Notes under the pieces: generated by a model
Seen by the model: only the letters and a program-made list of their open reading frames with translations
Told to the model about the DNA's origin: nothing
The model's database searches: none
Shown: piece after piece, positions 23,558 to 32,331 of the stretch
How positions within the stretch are numbered: the first letter of the stretch is position 1
How the letters are laid out: each line of letters opens with the position of its first letter
Assembly (NCBI GenBank): GCA_002327255.1
Contig: DCUM01000030.1
Location: 14,172 to 49,843 of the forward strand
Length of the DNA stretch: 35,672 bases
Direction: 5' to 3'
Source: a bacterium UBA2214
Lineage (GTDB): Bacteria; Zhuqueibacterota; Zhuqueibacteria; Residuimicrobiales; Residuimicrobiaceae
Program-made: the position numbers and the translations under genes

Positions 23558-24781
23558 TTACAAATGCCGCTGCACAGCGGCATTCGAGATGAGTCCCGCC
23601 ATGATCATATTGGTGATCATGGCGGAACCACCGTAACTGATAAAGGGCAGGGGGACGCCTGTCACCGGCATGATCCCCATGGTCATGCCGAGATTGACCA
23701 CCACCTGAAAGAGAAAAATCGCCGCCATGCCAAATGTCGCCAGACTGGCAAAATGATATCCCACCATCGAGGCGATCTTTATGCTGCGGGAAATAAAAAC
23801 GAAAAAAGTCGCCAAAACGACTACAGAACCGATGAATCCCCACTCTTCGGCGAGCACCGAAAAGATGAAATCGGTGTGTTGAGCGGGCAAAAAGCGCAAT
23901 TGCGTCTGCGTGCCGTGCAACAGCCCTTTGCCGAAGAAACCACCCGAGCCAATCGCCACCATGGATTGGATGATCTGATACCCGACGCCCTTGGGATCAT
24001 CGACCACTCCGAGGAAAGTCAGAATACGCTGCTGTTGATAACCATGCAGCTTGTTCCACACCAGAGGCGAAAGCGTGCCGACAAAAACGTTGCTGGCAAA
24101 TACCGTCCATCCGATCAACTTGCCCCTTTTGGACAAAGCCAGTATAATGCTGATGATGAGAATAATGGCGCTGAATGAATAAAAATTAAAGGAGGCCAGG
24201 AAAGCGGCCACCGGGGAGATGATCACAAAGATGGTGAAGGGGCTCAAACCGCGCCAATAAAGGATCGGGATCACCACCGCCAGATAGACGAGACTCGTGC
24301 CGAGATCGGGCTGTTGCAGTACCAGCACAAAAGGCGCCAGGACCAGGGAGGCCGTGATAAAGAGATTGCCCAGCTTATTGGGGTCGTGGTGTTCGGGACT
24401 CAGGAATCGCGCCAGCGTCAGCACCAGAACCGGCTTCATGAATTCAGAGGGCTGAATTTTAACACCGCCAAACTCGAACCAGCGTTGCGCGCCACTGCTG
24501 ATCGCGCCATAGAGGTCGATGAGCAGAATCATCAGCAGCAGGATCGCGTAAGCCGTGTAGGTGAGAGAAAAGACAAAACTCAGGGGAATGAACGACAGCC
24601 CAAAAAACAAAATCAACCCAATGACAATCCATGCCACCTGTTTGTAAAAATTTTCACGAATTTGCTCCCCTTCACTGCTCGAGGTGGCGCTGTAAACAGC
24701 CAGGAGACTGTAGAGCGAGAAGAGCAGCACACAGATCAGGATGACGGGATCAATCCGCCTTTTACGAATTTCTTGCAGCAT
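23558..24781 (-). CDS. rodA: RodA, SEDS peptidoglycan glycosyltransferase
   Basis: 407 residues, about ten membrane helices. SEDS family motifs: KIQPSEFMKP, QQPDLGTSLVY, then GLLHGTQTQLRFLPAQHTDF in the large extracellular loop, EEWGFIG, and LPFISYGGSAM near the end. RodA polymerises lipid II into glycan strands for side-wall growth together with PBP2, encoded directly upstream. The Asp in HTDF corresponds to the essential residue of the family. The gene lies 55 bases after mrdA; no strong ribosome site is seen before ATG 24781. Confidence 0.95.
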   Translation of the reverse strand: MLQEIRKRRIDPVILICVLLFSLYSLLAVYSATSSSEGEQIRENFYKQVAWIVIGLILFFGLSFIPLSFVFSLTYTAYAILLLMILLIDLYGAISSGAQRWFEFGGVKIQPSEFMKPVLVLTLARFLSPEHHDPNKLGNLFITASLVLAPFVLVLQQPDLGTSLVYLAVVIPILYWRGLSPFTIFVIISPVAAFLASFNFYSFSAIILIISIILALSKRGKLIGWTVFASNVFVGTLSPLVWNKLHGYQQQRILTFLGVVDDPKGVGYQIIQSMVAIGSGGFFGKGLLHGTQTQLRFLPAQHTDFIFSVLAEEWGFIGSVVVLATFFVFISRSIKIASMVGYHFASLATFGMAAIFLFQVVVNLGMTMGIMPVTGVPLPFISYGGSAMITNMIMAGLISNAAVQRHL

Positions 24782-24836
24782 ATAATAAACCAGCCATTCT
24801 CACCAGGGGGTTCATCACAATTTTATACGCCACCGC

Positions 24837-26618
24837 TTACGCAGGAGACGCCTTTTGCAGATCGAAATAAAGCCGCAACAATTTGCTGGCAATGGGTGCC
24901 GCCACGGCGCCACCGCCCCCGCCGTTCTCGACGATTACGCAAACCGCAACTTCCGGTTTCTCGTACGGTGCAAAGGCGACAAACCAGGCATGACTGTCGC
25001 CATGGGGATTTTGCGCCGAACCGGTCTTCCCCGCCACCACCACATCGGGCAGATAGCAATTGCGTCCGGTACCCCCTGCGCCATTCACCACACGATACAT
25101 GCCTTCATGCAGGGCATCATAACTCGCCTGCGAGATACCCGGCACGCTTCTGGCGGCGAATTTCTGGCGATAAAACTGCCGGGTTTGGGGATCGTAAATT
25201 TTGTGCACCATGTGCAGCGGATAATAGGTGCCGCGATTGGCGAGCATCATGGTATATTGCACCATTTGCACCGGAGTGGTGAGCAGATCGCCCTGGCCGA
25301 TGGACATATTGAGCATCAAACCATTGGTCCAGCCATTCTTTCCGAACACACGATCGAGATAGGCACGTGTCGGGAGTAGTCCCTTTTCTTCACCGGGCAA
25401 ATCGATCCGGGTCAATTGCCCGATGCCAAAACGCCCGGCGCACTCCGCCCAGGCATCGACACCCACCCGGAGTCCGGCGTGATAAAAGTAGGTATCACAG
25501 GAGTATTTGAGCGCATCATAGAGATTCATGGCGCCGTGGCCACTGAGGAGCCAGCAGTGAAACACGCGGCTGCCGAAAGCGACGCCGCCGTGACAGGCAA
25601 AAACAGTGCTCAAATCCACCTTGTGATTTTCCAGCGCCGCGGCCGCTGTCACCATCTTGAAAATGGAAGCCGGGGGATAGGCACTCTGCAGCATGCGATC
25701 GTACATGGGTTTACCGGGATCATTGATCAGCTGTTGCCACTGCTCGTTGCTCATCGCGCTGGTGAATATTTCCGGATCAAAATCGGGCTTGCTGCACAGA
25801 ACCAGCACCTCACCGCTGCGCGTATCGACCATGACAGCGCCGCCGTGTTTTGCAGAAAAAGCCGAATCGGCACACGCTTGCAGCCGCGCATCCAGGCCGA
25901 GGTAAAAATCTTTGCCGCGAATCGCCTTTTGTTCATGGTCCGACACCAGATCGCGCACCTCACGGCCGAGCGCATCCACTTCGATAAAATCATATCCCAC
26001 CTGGCCGCGCAGATCGCGGTCATATTGTTTCTCGAAACCCTTTTTGCCGACCAGATCTCCGGGGAGCATGCCTTGATCGCGCCGCTTGTCGAGTTCCGTT
26101 TTTGAAACTTCTGCGATATAGCCGAAGACATGCGGCGATTTGAGTCCGCTCGGATAGACCCGGCTCGACTCGATTTCATAGGTGACACCCGGCGCATCGA
26201 GCTTGTGCTCCTCCAATTGCACCAGCGTGGCATAATCGATGTTGTGGCGCAACTTGCAGGGAATAAAAGGATTTTCCGCCTGGTTCAGAGCGCGCCTGAC
26301 GTCCGCAACGGACGCCTGCATCAGCAGTGCGAGGAATTCCAAAGAATGCTGATTTTTTCTGACCACCGCGGGGACGGCGCTCAGCGTATAGCTGGGACGA
26401 TTTTCGACCAGGATCACACCGTTGCGGTCGTAGAGCACACCCCGGGGTGGTTCGATGCGAATGCGGCGGATACGGTTTTTCTCGGATTGCGCCTGGTATT
26501 TATCACGCTGAATCACCTGAAGACGGAATAATTGCGCCACCAGCACCAAAAAGGCCAGGGCTACAAACGTCTGAATGACCCGTGTTGTTCGATCTTGGGA
26601 AAACATCTCTTCTGCCAT
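24837..26618 (-). CDS. mrdA: Penicillin-binding protein 2 (elongasome transpeptidase)
   Basis: 593 residues. A single N-terminal membrane helix (~14-34) anchors the protein. The dimerisation domain begins RIRIEPPRGVLYDRNG (~53-67). The transpeptidase domain has active-site Ser318 in ASIFK (317-321), SCD (373-375) in place of the SxN motif, as in other PBP2s, and GKTGSAQN near residue 530. Crosslinks peptidoglycan during lateral wall elongation, in complex with RodA and MreCD. Order and spacing (20 bases after mreD) are standard for the mre-mrd operon. ATG at codon 5 is an alternative start. Confidence 0.95.
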   Translation of the reverse strand: MAEEMFSQDRTTRVIQTFVALAFLVLVAQLFRLQVIQRDKYQAQSEKNRIRRIRIEPPRGVLYDRNGVILVENRPSYTLSAVPAVVRKNQHSLEFLALLMQASVADVRRALNQAENPFIPCKLRHNIDYATLVQLEEHKLDAPGVTYEIESSRVYPSGLKSPHVFGYIAEVSKTELDKRRDQGMLPGDLVGKKGFEKQYDRDLRGQVGYDFIEVDALGREVRDLVSDHEQKAIRGKDFYLGLDARLQACADSAFSAKHGGAVMVDTRSGEVLVLCSKPDFDPEIFTSAMSNEQWQQLINDPGKPMYDRMLQSAYPPASIFKMVTAAAALENHKVDLSTVFACHGGVAFGSRVFHCWLLSGHGAMNLYDALKYSCDTYFYHAGLRVGVDAWAECAGRFGIGQLTRIDLPGEEKGLLPTRAYLDRVFGKNGWTNGLMLNMSIGQGDLLTTPVQMVQYTMMLANRGTYYPLHMVHKIYDPQTRQFYRQKFAARSVPGISQASYDALHEGMYRVVNGAGGTGRNCYLPDVVVAGKTGSAQNPHGDSHAWFVAFAPYEKPEVAVCVIVENGGGGGAVAAPIASKLLRLYFDLQKASPA

Positions 26619-26638
26619 ATAATGATCCGGCGGGCGGA

Positions 26639-27148
26639 TCAGATGAAAGGCGCAGTCTCATGCTTGTAAATACGCTCCCAGACCGCATCGGGAACGATGG
26701 AAAAAATGATCAGTGCCCAAAACATCGTATACAAGGCAGGCAAAAAGACGGCCATCAGGAGTCCCTTGATCCACCCGGCACCCCCCTGAATAACAATGAT
26801 ATACAGGATCAGATTATTGAAAAGGGCGAGAATACCCACTGTGAGGCTGGCATAAAAAGAGTAGGCACTTTGCAGCGTACGGTAGCTCATGATGGAACCG
26901 GCCAAAAAGCTCACCAGGGTTCTGGTCAAGGCGTGGGCGCCCAGCAGTCCACTGCTGAGAACATCTTCGGCAAATCCGGTCACCAGCCCCCAGATCGTGC
27001 CATTGCCCCTGCCTTCGTACATGCTGATCGCGCAGAGTGCTATCACGACAAAATCGGGCGTCACGGTTTTGATCGCCACCAGATCGCTGATGCCCAGTTT
27101 CAACCCCAGCGCCAGCCCCACCATGATGAGATAGTAGAGATAAATCAT
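26639..27148 (-). CDS. mreD: Rod shape-determining protein MreD
   Basis: 169 residues with about five membrane segments, the size and profile of MreD. TPDFVVIALCAISMYEGRGNGTIWG and the following GFAEDVLSSGLLGAHALT are the most family-like parts (a conserved Asp and a Gly-rich turn). MreD sits in the inner membrane with MreC, PBP2 and RodA. Its ATG overlaps the mreC stop by four bases. The sequence is poorly conserved in general, so context carries much of the call. Confidence 0.9.
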   Translation of the reverse strand: MIYLYYLIMVGLALGLKLGISDLVAIKTVTPDFVVIALCAISMYEGRGNGTIWGLVTGFAEDVLSSGLLGAHALTRTLVSFLAGSIMSYRTLQSAYSFYASLTVGILALFNNLILYIIVIQGGAGWIKGLLMAVFLPALYTMFWALIIFSIVPDAVWERIYKHETAPFI

Positions 27149-27957
27149 CGTCCCGTCCCCACTGCCGCGGATTCACTGATGATGACAAATACTTCTTCCA
27201 GGCTGGTCAATTCCACCTTGGGTCTGATATAGATTCTCTGAAACAGTCCGAAATCGGCATCATCGATTTTGATCACCGTCCCGATTTTCAGACCGGGCAC
27301 ATAGAGAGAATTGATGCCGGATGTGACGACGACATCGCCGAGCTTGACATCTGAGGTGAGATAGATGCCGCTGAGCAGGCCGGTGTCATAACCCGCCCAT
27401 TGAAAGACACCCTGCAGGCGGCTACGCTGCACCAGCGCACCACAGCGGAAATTGCGATCCTGCAAGGTTTGCACGACCGCATAAGAGGGGGACACCGAGA
27501 CGATGCGCCCCACCAGACCATCAGCGGCGACGACGGTCATATTCGCCTTGACGTTCTGCGCGGCGCCCGCATCGATGACAAGGGTCTCCATCGCGGCCTC
27601 GTTGGTTCGGGCAATCACATTGGCTGCCATCAGGGGATAGGCGGCATCCGTCTTGAAACCCACTATTTTGCGCAAGCGGATGTTTTCATAATAAGCTTCG
27701 GCCAGCTGGGCATTTTTGAGCTGCAACACGGTATTTTGATGCCGCAAGGTGCGGTTCTCCTCAGCCAGATTGACATGAACGCGCAGGGAGGCCAGGGGCG
27801 TACTCAAGCGGCCAAGGATTTCCAGAGTGACGGTATGGATCCCGCCGAGCTGCCGCGAACTGTTGGCGAAAAAAAGCACGGACATGGACAGCGTCAACGC
27901 CATGATCAGAATGAGATAGTCGCGCCAATAGGATATGGTCTTGCCCAGTTTACTCAC
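27145..27957 (-). CDS. mreC: Rod shape-determining protein MreC
   Basis: 270 residues. One N-terminal membrane helix (~12-30), a coiled coil (~63-97, LAEENRTLRHQNTVLQL) and a periplasmic double beta-barrel with ADGLVGRIVSVSPSYAVVQTL and GDVVVTSGINSLYVPGLKIG, both standard MreC motifs. It activates PBP2 in the elongasome. The GTG start at 27957 has AGGTGA upstream and overlaps the end of the lpxH-like gene by eight bases. No mreB gene lies beside it in the window, although mreB often precedes mreC. Confidence 0.95.
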   Translation of the reverse strand: MSKLGKTISYWRDYLILIMALTLSMSVLFFANSSRQLGGIHTVTLEILGRLSTPLASLRVHVNLAEENRTLRHQNTVLQLKNAQLAEAYYENIRLRKIVGFKTDAAYPLMAANVIARTNEAAMETLVIDAGAAQNVKANMTVVAADGLVGRIVSVSPSYAVVQTLQDRNFRCGALVQRSRLQGVFQWAGYDTGLLSGIYLTSDVKLGDVVVTSGINSLYVPGLKIGTVIKIDDADFGLFQRIYIRPKVELTSLEEVFVIISESAAVGTGR

Positions 27958-28786
27958 GTGTGTTCACCTGAAATATGCTTGCAATCATGGTATCGACTCC
28001 ATTCGAAACGCAGGGATGCGCCTGAGAACCATCCCATCGCAGCAGATGCGGCGTGCCGTCATCGATCCTGGCAAAGGTGAAATGGCAGCGCCAGTAGCCC
28101 GGATTCAGATAAACGCCATTTTCCCGCCGTTCCAAAGCGGCAATATGAGAATGCCCGAGAACGACGATATCGTATCCCGCGTCGAGGCGGTCATAGGCGT
28201 AGTGTCGATAATCACGGTCGGTATGTGCCTTGTTGCGGGCGGATTCGCGGCTGAGATGGGAAAAGAAGAGCGCCACAGGAATGCCCAAATCCGGATGCAA
28301 AAGCCGGTAAAGGATGACCGCCAGACGATTGCGCAGCACCGCTTTCATGGCGCGATAGAGGCGATCTTTTTTCATCAGACCATCACCATGGCGGAGATAG
28401 ATACGCTTGCCCGCCTGAGTCAGTTCCATATCATCACGATGAATCGTAATGCCGACGTCACGGGCGAGAAACGAACCCAGCCAGAAATCGTGATTGCCGG
28501 CGATATAATCGACTTCGATGCCGGAAGCCACCAGATTGGCGAGCTGAGCGAGGACGCGATAATGCTGTGCGGGCACAACGTGACGGTATTCAAACCAGAA
28601 ATCGAAGAGATCGCCGCAAATGATGAGTTGGGCGTCTGGTTGCATCCGCAGGTAATCGAAAAACGAGAACAGCCGGCTGTGTTCATCCTGCGCGGACGGG
28701 CCGCCCTGGGCGCCCAGATGGGCGTCCGCGAGCAGAAAAATCGTCCGGCGGGCTTTGCGTATGAGCGTCTCTTCGCTTGTCGGCAC
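27950..28786 (-). CDS. lpxH: LpxH-like metallophosphoesterase
   Basis: 278 residues from GTG 28786, with AGGAGG four bases upstream; a TTG five codons earlier is possible but overlaps the ribosome site. All calcineurin-type metal motifs are present: ADAHLG, GDLFDFW, GNHDFW, RHGDGL and GHSH. The FDFWFEYRHVVP stretch is specific to the UDP-2,3-diacylglucosamine pyrophosphatase branch (COG2908), which makes lipid X in lipid A synthesis. The protein is somewhat longer than the E. coli enzyme and has a C-terminal extension. It is the first gene of the envelope operon and its end overlaps mreC. A lipid A role agrees with an outer membrane; activity on another nucleotide substrate is not excluded. 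Confidence 0.82.
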   Translation of the reverse strand: MPTSEETLIRKARRTIFLLADAHLGAQGGPSAQDEHSRLFSFFDYLRMQPDAQLIICGDLFDFWFEYRHVVPAQHYRVLAQLANLVASGIEVDYIAGNHDFWLGSFLARDVGITIHRDDMELTQAGKRIYLRHGDGLMKKDRLYRAMKAVLRNRLAVILYRLLHPDLGIPVALFFSHLSRESARNKAHTDRDYRHYAYDRLDAGYDIVVLGHSHIAALERRENGVYLNPGYWRCHFTFARIDDGTPHLLRWDGSQAHPCVSNGVDTMIASIFQVNTRE

Positions 28787-28808
28787 CAAACCTCCTGTCA
28801 AGAATTAA

Positions 28809-28837
28809 AATATAAGGATGTGGTATCATAAATGCAA
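28809..28837 (-). promoter_or_regulatory. σ70 promoter of the lpxH-mre-rod-lgt operon
   Basis: On the minus strand TTGCAT (28837-28832), a 17-base spacer and TATATT (28814-28809). The predicted start near 28802 gives a leader of only about 15 bases that just contains AGGAGG (28796-28791). Confidence 0.55.
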
Positions 28838-28875
28838 GCATGAACTTGTCCCCTGCGGCTGCTGGTCGAAAAAAG

Positions 28876-28904
28876 TTGACATAAAGCAAAAAGATATTTA
28901 ATTT
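28876..28904 (+). promoter_or_regulatory. σ70 promoter of ispE
   Basis: TTGACA (28876-28881) is a perfect -35 box, followed after 17 bases by TAATTT (28899-28904). The leader to ATG 28954 is about 43 bases. It is divergent from the lpxH promoter within a 167-bp gap. Confidence 0.6.
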
Positions 28905-28953
28905 TAGCAATCATAAACGGGCTCACCTTTACAGAACAAACGCGTCGAGGCTT

Positions 28954-29823
28954 ATGAATCATACATACCGCTCCTCTTCTGCCTATGCGAAAATAAACAT
29001 CGGCCTTGCCCTTTTGGGGAAACGGGCAGACGGCTATCACGAGATAGAGACTATTTTTCAACAGATCAGCATCTGCGATACGCTGCACTTTGCGCGCCAG
29101 GAACAGGGCATTGCACTGACCTGTTCCGATCCCGGACTGCCGCTGGATGAGGGCAATCTCGTTTTCCGGGCGGCGCGCCTGCTGCAGCAACGCGGTGAGA
29201 TCACCAGTGGATGCCAAATCCATCTGGAAAAGCGCATCCCCATGGGCGCCGGCCTGGGTGGCGGCAGCAGCGATGCCGCCACGACACTGCGCGTTCTCAA
29301 CCGGATGTGGCAGCTCCATTGGCCTGCCGAAACGCTGACGGATCTGGCCGCCCAATTGGGTTCAGACGTGCCGTTTTTCATCCGCGGTGGCGCCGCCTGG
29401 GGCCGCGGACGCGGTGAAATCCTCGAAGCGCTGCAGATGCCGGACAACTATTGGGGCGTTCTGATTTACCCCCATATTGTTGTATCTACGCGCTGGGTTT
29501 ATGAAAACGTTAATTTTGACTTGACAAAAACATTAAAAAACAGTAAATTTTATAGCTTGACTAGTTTTGTCAATCAACTGGACCTCTGGGATATTCATTT
29601 TAAGAACGACCTCGAATATGTTGTTTTTAATAGATATCCGCAGTTAGCTCTTCTGGTGGACCGGTTCAGGCGCCAAGGGGCGTTTTATGCCCGTATGTCT
29701 GGTTCCGGATCGGCCGTTTTCGGCCTTTTTTCTGAAAAAAAAGCAGCGCTCAGAGCCCTGGAATCATCTGACAAATCCATGTACTGTCACCTCTTCCATC
29801 CGGTTCCGGCTCATCGAGCGTGA
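28954..29823 (+). CDS. ispE: 4-diphosphocytidyl-2-C-methyl-D-erythritol kinase
   Basis: 289 residues, normal for IspE. GHMP-kinase motifs: AYAKINIGLALLGKRADGYH (10-29) with the catalytic-type Lys13, the ATP loop PMGAGLGGGSSDA (96-108), GSDVPFF (~136) and the C-terminal MSGSGSAVFGLF. It phosphorylates CDP-methylerythritol in the non-mevalonate isoprenoid pathway, which supplies undecaprenyl carriers among other things. Codons in residues ~185-210 are unusually AT-rich compared with the rest of the gene (see the internal promoter candidate). The tRNA-Gln gene follows 28 bases after the stop. Confidence 0.95.
   Translation: MNHTYRSSSAYAKINIGLALLGKRADGYHEIETIFQQISICDTLHFARQEQGIALTCSDPGLPLDEGNLVFRAARLLQQRGEITSGCQIHLEKRIPMGAGLGGGSSDAATTLRVLNRMWQLHWPAETLTDLAAQLGSDVPFFIRGGAAWGRGRGEILEALQMPDNYWGVLIYPHIVVSTRWVYENVNFDLTKTLKNSKFYSLTSFVNQLDLWDIHFKNDLEYVVFNRYPQLALLVDRFRRQGAFYARMSGSGSAVFGLFSEKKAALRALESSDKSMYCHLFHPVPAHRA
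29521..29549 (+). promoter_or_regulatory. Promoter-like sequence inside ispE
   Basis: TTGACA (29521-29526), 17 bases and TAAATT (29544-29549), inside an AT-rich patch (~29500-29640) of a GC-rich gene. It points toward the tRNA-Gln gene about 300 bases downstream. It may be only chance within an AT-rich coding stretch. Confidence 0.35.
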
Positions 29824-29851
29824 CGAGTACATCCTGTACAGTTATGTGCAT

Positions 29852-29923
29852 TGGGGCGTCGTCAAGTGGTAAGACACGGGACTTTGGTTCCCGCATGCGG
29901 AGGTTCGAATCCTCCCGCCCCAG
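29852..29923 (+). tRNA. tRNA-Gln (anticodon UUG)
   Basis: A full cloverleaf of 72 bases. Acceptor TGGGGCG (29852-29858) pairs with CGCCCCA (29916-29922); discriminator G at 29923. The anticodon stem CGGGA/TCCCG encloses CTTTGGT, giving anticodon TTG, which reads CAA and CAG glutamine codons. The T arm is GGAGG-TTCGAAT-CCTCC. CCA is not encoded and must be added by the tRNA nucleotidyltransferase. It lies between ispE and prs. Confidence 0.96.
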
Positions 29924-29942
29924 CTCCTGGTTTTTGATCGAG

Positions 29943-29981
29943 AAAATGGCGAAAATCAAGCCCGGTTTTCGTCATTTTTAT
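29943..29981 (+). terminator. Intrinsic terminator after tRNA-Gln
   Basis: AAAATGGCGAAAA (29943-29955) pairs with TTTTCGTCATTTT (29966-29978) over 13 bp with one G-U, around a ten-base loop, and the 3' side runs into a T-rich tail. Most pairs are A-U, so it may be leaky and let prs be read from upstream. Confidence 0.7.
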
Positions 29982-30027
29982 ATTTTATAAGCGGAGAGAG
30001 GCCAACCGTAACAGTCGAGGTGCGACG

Positions 30028-30987
30028 ATGACGCTGCATCGGGAAATGAAGATATTTTCAGGACGTGCCAACCTTGCCCTCGCCACTAAAATCGCCCAGT
30101 CATTGGGTAAAAATCTTGGGCAGATCACGCTCAAAAATTTTGCCGACGGCGAGATATGGGCCAAGTACGAAGAAAATATTCGCGGCACCGATGTCTTTGT
30201 GATCCAATCGACCACTGCGCCGGCTGACAATCTGCTCGAGCTGCTCATCATGATCGATGCAGCGCGGCGTTCTTCCGCGTACCGGATCACCGCGGTCTTG
30301 CCCTATTTCGGCTATGCCCGCCAGGATCGCAAAGACCAGCCGCGCGTGGCCATCACGGCCCGTCTGGTGGCCAATTTGATCACCCAGGCCGGTGCCGACC
30401 GCGTTCTGACCATGGATTTGCATACGCCGCAAATCCAGGGGTTTTTTGACATTCCCCTGGATCATCTCTATGCCGCCACGATTTTGATCGACCACTTCAA
30501 ACGGCTGAATTGGCCCCATCTGGTCGTGGCTTCTCCCGATATCGGCGGCATCCATCTGGCACGCTCCTATGCCCGGCGCCTCGGCACCGAGTTGGTCATG
30601 CTGGATAAACGGCGCCTCAAACATAATGTCAGTGAGGTGACCAGGCTCATCGGCGAGGTGCAGGGTAAAAATGTCCTGATGGTGGATGATCTCGTCGATA
30701 CCGCCGGCACCATTGCCAAAGGCGTGGAGGTGTTGCGCGAAAAAGGCGCTGAGAAAATCTATGTCGCCTGCACCCACGCCATTCTCTCCGCGGCGGCTGT
30801 ATCGCGAATCGCCGCATCACCCATCGATCAGTTTTTCGTTTCCGATTCGGTGGATATCCCGGAAGAGAAACGGATTGATAAATTGCAGATTCTCAGCGTC
30901 GCAGACCTCCTCGCAGATGCCATTCGCCGCATCCACGAGGACCGTTCCATTTCAGATCTCTTCCCGGAAAAGGGACCGATTTTGTAA
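30028..30987 (+). CDS. prs: Ribose-phosphate pyrophosphokinase
   Basis: 319 residues, the standard length. FADGEIWAKYEENIRG (38-53) and PYFGYARQDRKD (92-103) bind ATP, DLHTPQIQGFF (130-140) is the metal and ribose-phosphate signature, and VDDLVDTAGT (219-228) is the PRPP loop. It makes PRPP from ribose-5-phosphate and ATP for purines, pyrimidines, His and Trp. Start ATG 30028 has GAGGTG upstream; Met7 is an alternative. The gene begins 46 bases after the tRNA terminator and 43 bases before rplY, a common pairing in bacteria. Confidence 0.96.
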   Translation: MTLHREMKIFSGRANLALATKIAQSLGKNLGQITLKNFADGEIWAKYEENIRGTDVFVIQSTTAPADNLLELLIMIDAARRSSAYRITAVLPYFGYARQDRKDQPRVAITARLVANLITQAGADRVLTMDLHTPQIQGFFDIPLDHLYAATILIDHFKRLNWPHLVVASPDIGGIHLARSYARRLGTELVMLDKRRLKHNVSEVTRLIGEVQGKNVLMVDDLVDTAGTIAKGVEVLREKGAEKIYVACTHAILSAAAVSRIAASPIDQFFVSDSVDIPEEKRIDKLQILSVADLLADAIRRIHEDRSISDLFPEKGPIL

Positions 30988-31030
30988 GCAAACTATTTGA
31001 TCATCATGTATAAACCCTTGGAGAAACATA

Positions 31031-31678
31031 ATGTCAGCAATAGCGCTCGATTTAACCGTACGCGAAAAACAGGGCACCCTTCAAGCCAAAAAAATAAGAC
31101 GTCAGGGGCTGGTGCCTGGCATATTTTATTTCCATGGCAAAGAGTCCATTCCTTTCACGGTGGTAAGTAAAGAATTGCAGGCAACGCTGGGGCAGGAATC
31201 CGCGCTGATCGATATTCACTTCAGCAGCGGCGACAACCGCAAGTGCGTCGTCCGCGAAGTCCAGTTCGACCCCATCACCCATGCCATCCTGCATATCGAT
31301 TTGATGGGCATCAAACTCGACGAAAAGATCACCGTATCCGTCCCGGTGCATCTGACGGGAACACCGGCTGGCGTTAAAACCGATGGCGGCATCCTGCAGC
31401 AAGTCATTCGCGAATTGGAAATCGAATGTCTGCCGGGTGATATTCCTGAAGCCATTGAAATTGATGTGACTCCTCTCGGTATTGGAGATTCGCTCCAGGT
31501 GAGCGCCCTTCCCGCCGCCAAATTCACCATCCTGGCGGAACCGGAGCGCACCATTGCCACGGTGAGCGCGCTGCGACAGGCTGAGGAAGCGCCCGTCGTG
31601 ACGGAAGAGGTTGCAGGTGAGGGTGAGCCGGAGGTGATCACACGCCGTGGTGAATCCGAGGGTGTTAAAGAGGGCTAG
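31031..31678 (+). CDS. rplY: 50S ribosomal protein L25, CTC (long) form
   Basis: 215 residues. N-terminal 5S-rRNA-binding L25 domain (~1-90: REKQGTLQAKKIRRQGLVPGIFY) plus the TL5/CTC C-terminal beta domain (~95-185: GVKTDGGILQQVIRELEIECLPGDIPEAIEIDV), which E. coli L25 lacks. The tail (~190-215) is acidic and variable, as usual. GGAG lies upstream of ATG 31031. It binds 5S rRNA in the central protuberance; the CTC form is linked to stress in Bacillus. Gene order prs-rplY-pth is a widespread block. Confidence 0.95.
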   Translation: MSAIALDLTVREKQGTLQAKKIRRQGLVPGIFYFHGKESIPFTVVSKELQATLGQESALIDIHFSSGDNRKCVVREVQFDPITHAILHIDLMGIKLDEKITVSVPVHLTGTPAGVKTDGGILQQVIRELEIECLPGDIPEAIEIDVTPLGIGDSLQVSALPAAKFTILAEPERTIATVSALRQAEEAPVVTEEVAGEGEPEVITRRGESEGVKEG

Positions 31679-31701
31679 CCGAATCTTGCAGACGGCTGTG
31701 C

Positions 31702-32274
31702 ATGCATAACAGGTACCTTATCATTGGCCTGGGCAATCCGGGCCGCCGCCACGCCAATAATCGGCATAATCTCGGTTTCATGATTGCCGATTTGCTGGCG
31801 AGCGAAGTGGCGAGCGAATTTCAAAAAAAATCGTGCCAGGCGCTCATCGCAGTCGCGATGCACCAGGATCAGGATGTGATCATCGCCAAACCACAGCTCT
31901 ACATGAACCGCAGTGGTGAAGCGGTGCAGCAGCTGGTACGATATTTCAACATTGATGTGGACAAAATCCTGGTGGTGGTTGACGACGCCGATTTGCCGCT
32001 GGGCAAACTGCGGCTGCGCAAGCAGGGCAGCGCCGGCGGTCATAATGGACTCAAATCCATCATCGCGCACCTCAACACCCAGGAATTTGCCCGGCTGCGC
32101 GTCGGCATGGGCCGCCCCAACGGAGAGAACGATATGGTAGAGCACGTTTTATCCGATTTCTCAAGGGCGGAGACAGCCGTGGTCCGCGATGTGTGCCAGC
32201 AGGCGGTGCAAACGATACTTGGCTTTATCACGCTTGGCACGGATCAGACCACGAACACGACCAATACTCTTTAA
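31702..32274 (+). CDS. pth: Peptidyl-tRNA hydrolase
   Basis: 190 residues, the usual size. IIGLGNPG (7-14), catalytic His22 in NNRHNLGF, KPQLYMNRSG (the active-site Asn), VVVDDADLPLGKLRLR and GSAGGHNGLKSI are all intact, as is GRPNGENDMVEHVLSDFS. It frees stalled peptidyl-tRNA by cleaving the ester bond. It lies 23 bases after rplY without a clear ribosome site, so it is probably translated as part of the run. Confidence 0.96.
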   Translation: MHNRYLIIGLGNPGRRHANNRHNLGFMIADLLASEVASEFQKKSCQALIAVAMHQDQDVIIAKPQLYMNRSGEAVQQLVRYFNIDVDKILVVVDDADLPLGKLRLRKQGSAGGHNGLKSIIAHLNTQEFARLRVGMGRPNGENDMVEHVLSDFSRAETAVVRDVCQQAVQTILGFITLGTDQTTNTTNTL

Positions 32275-32331
32275 ACAAAAAAACGAAATTGAATTATCAA
32301 CCGTCCAACCCGCAATCAAGGAGGACCCATT

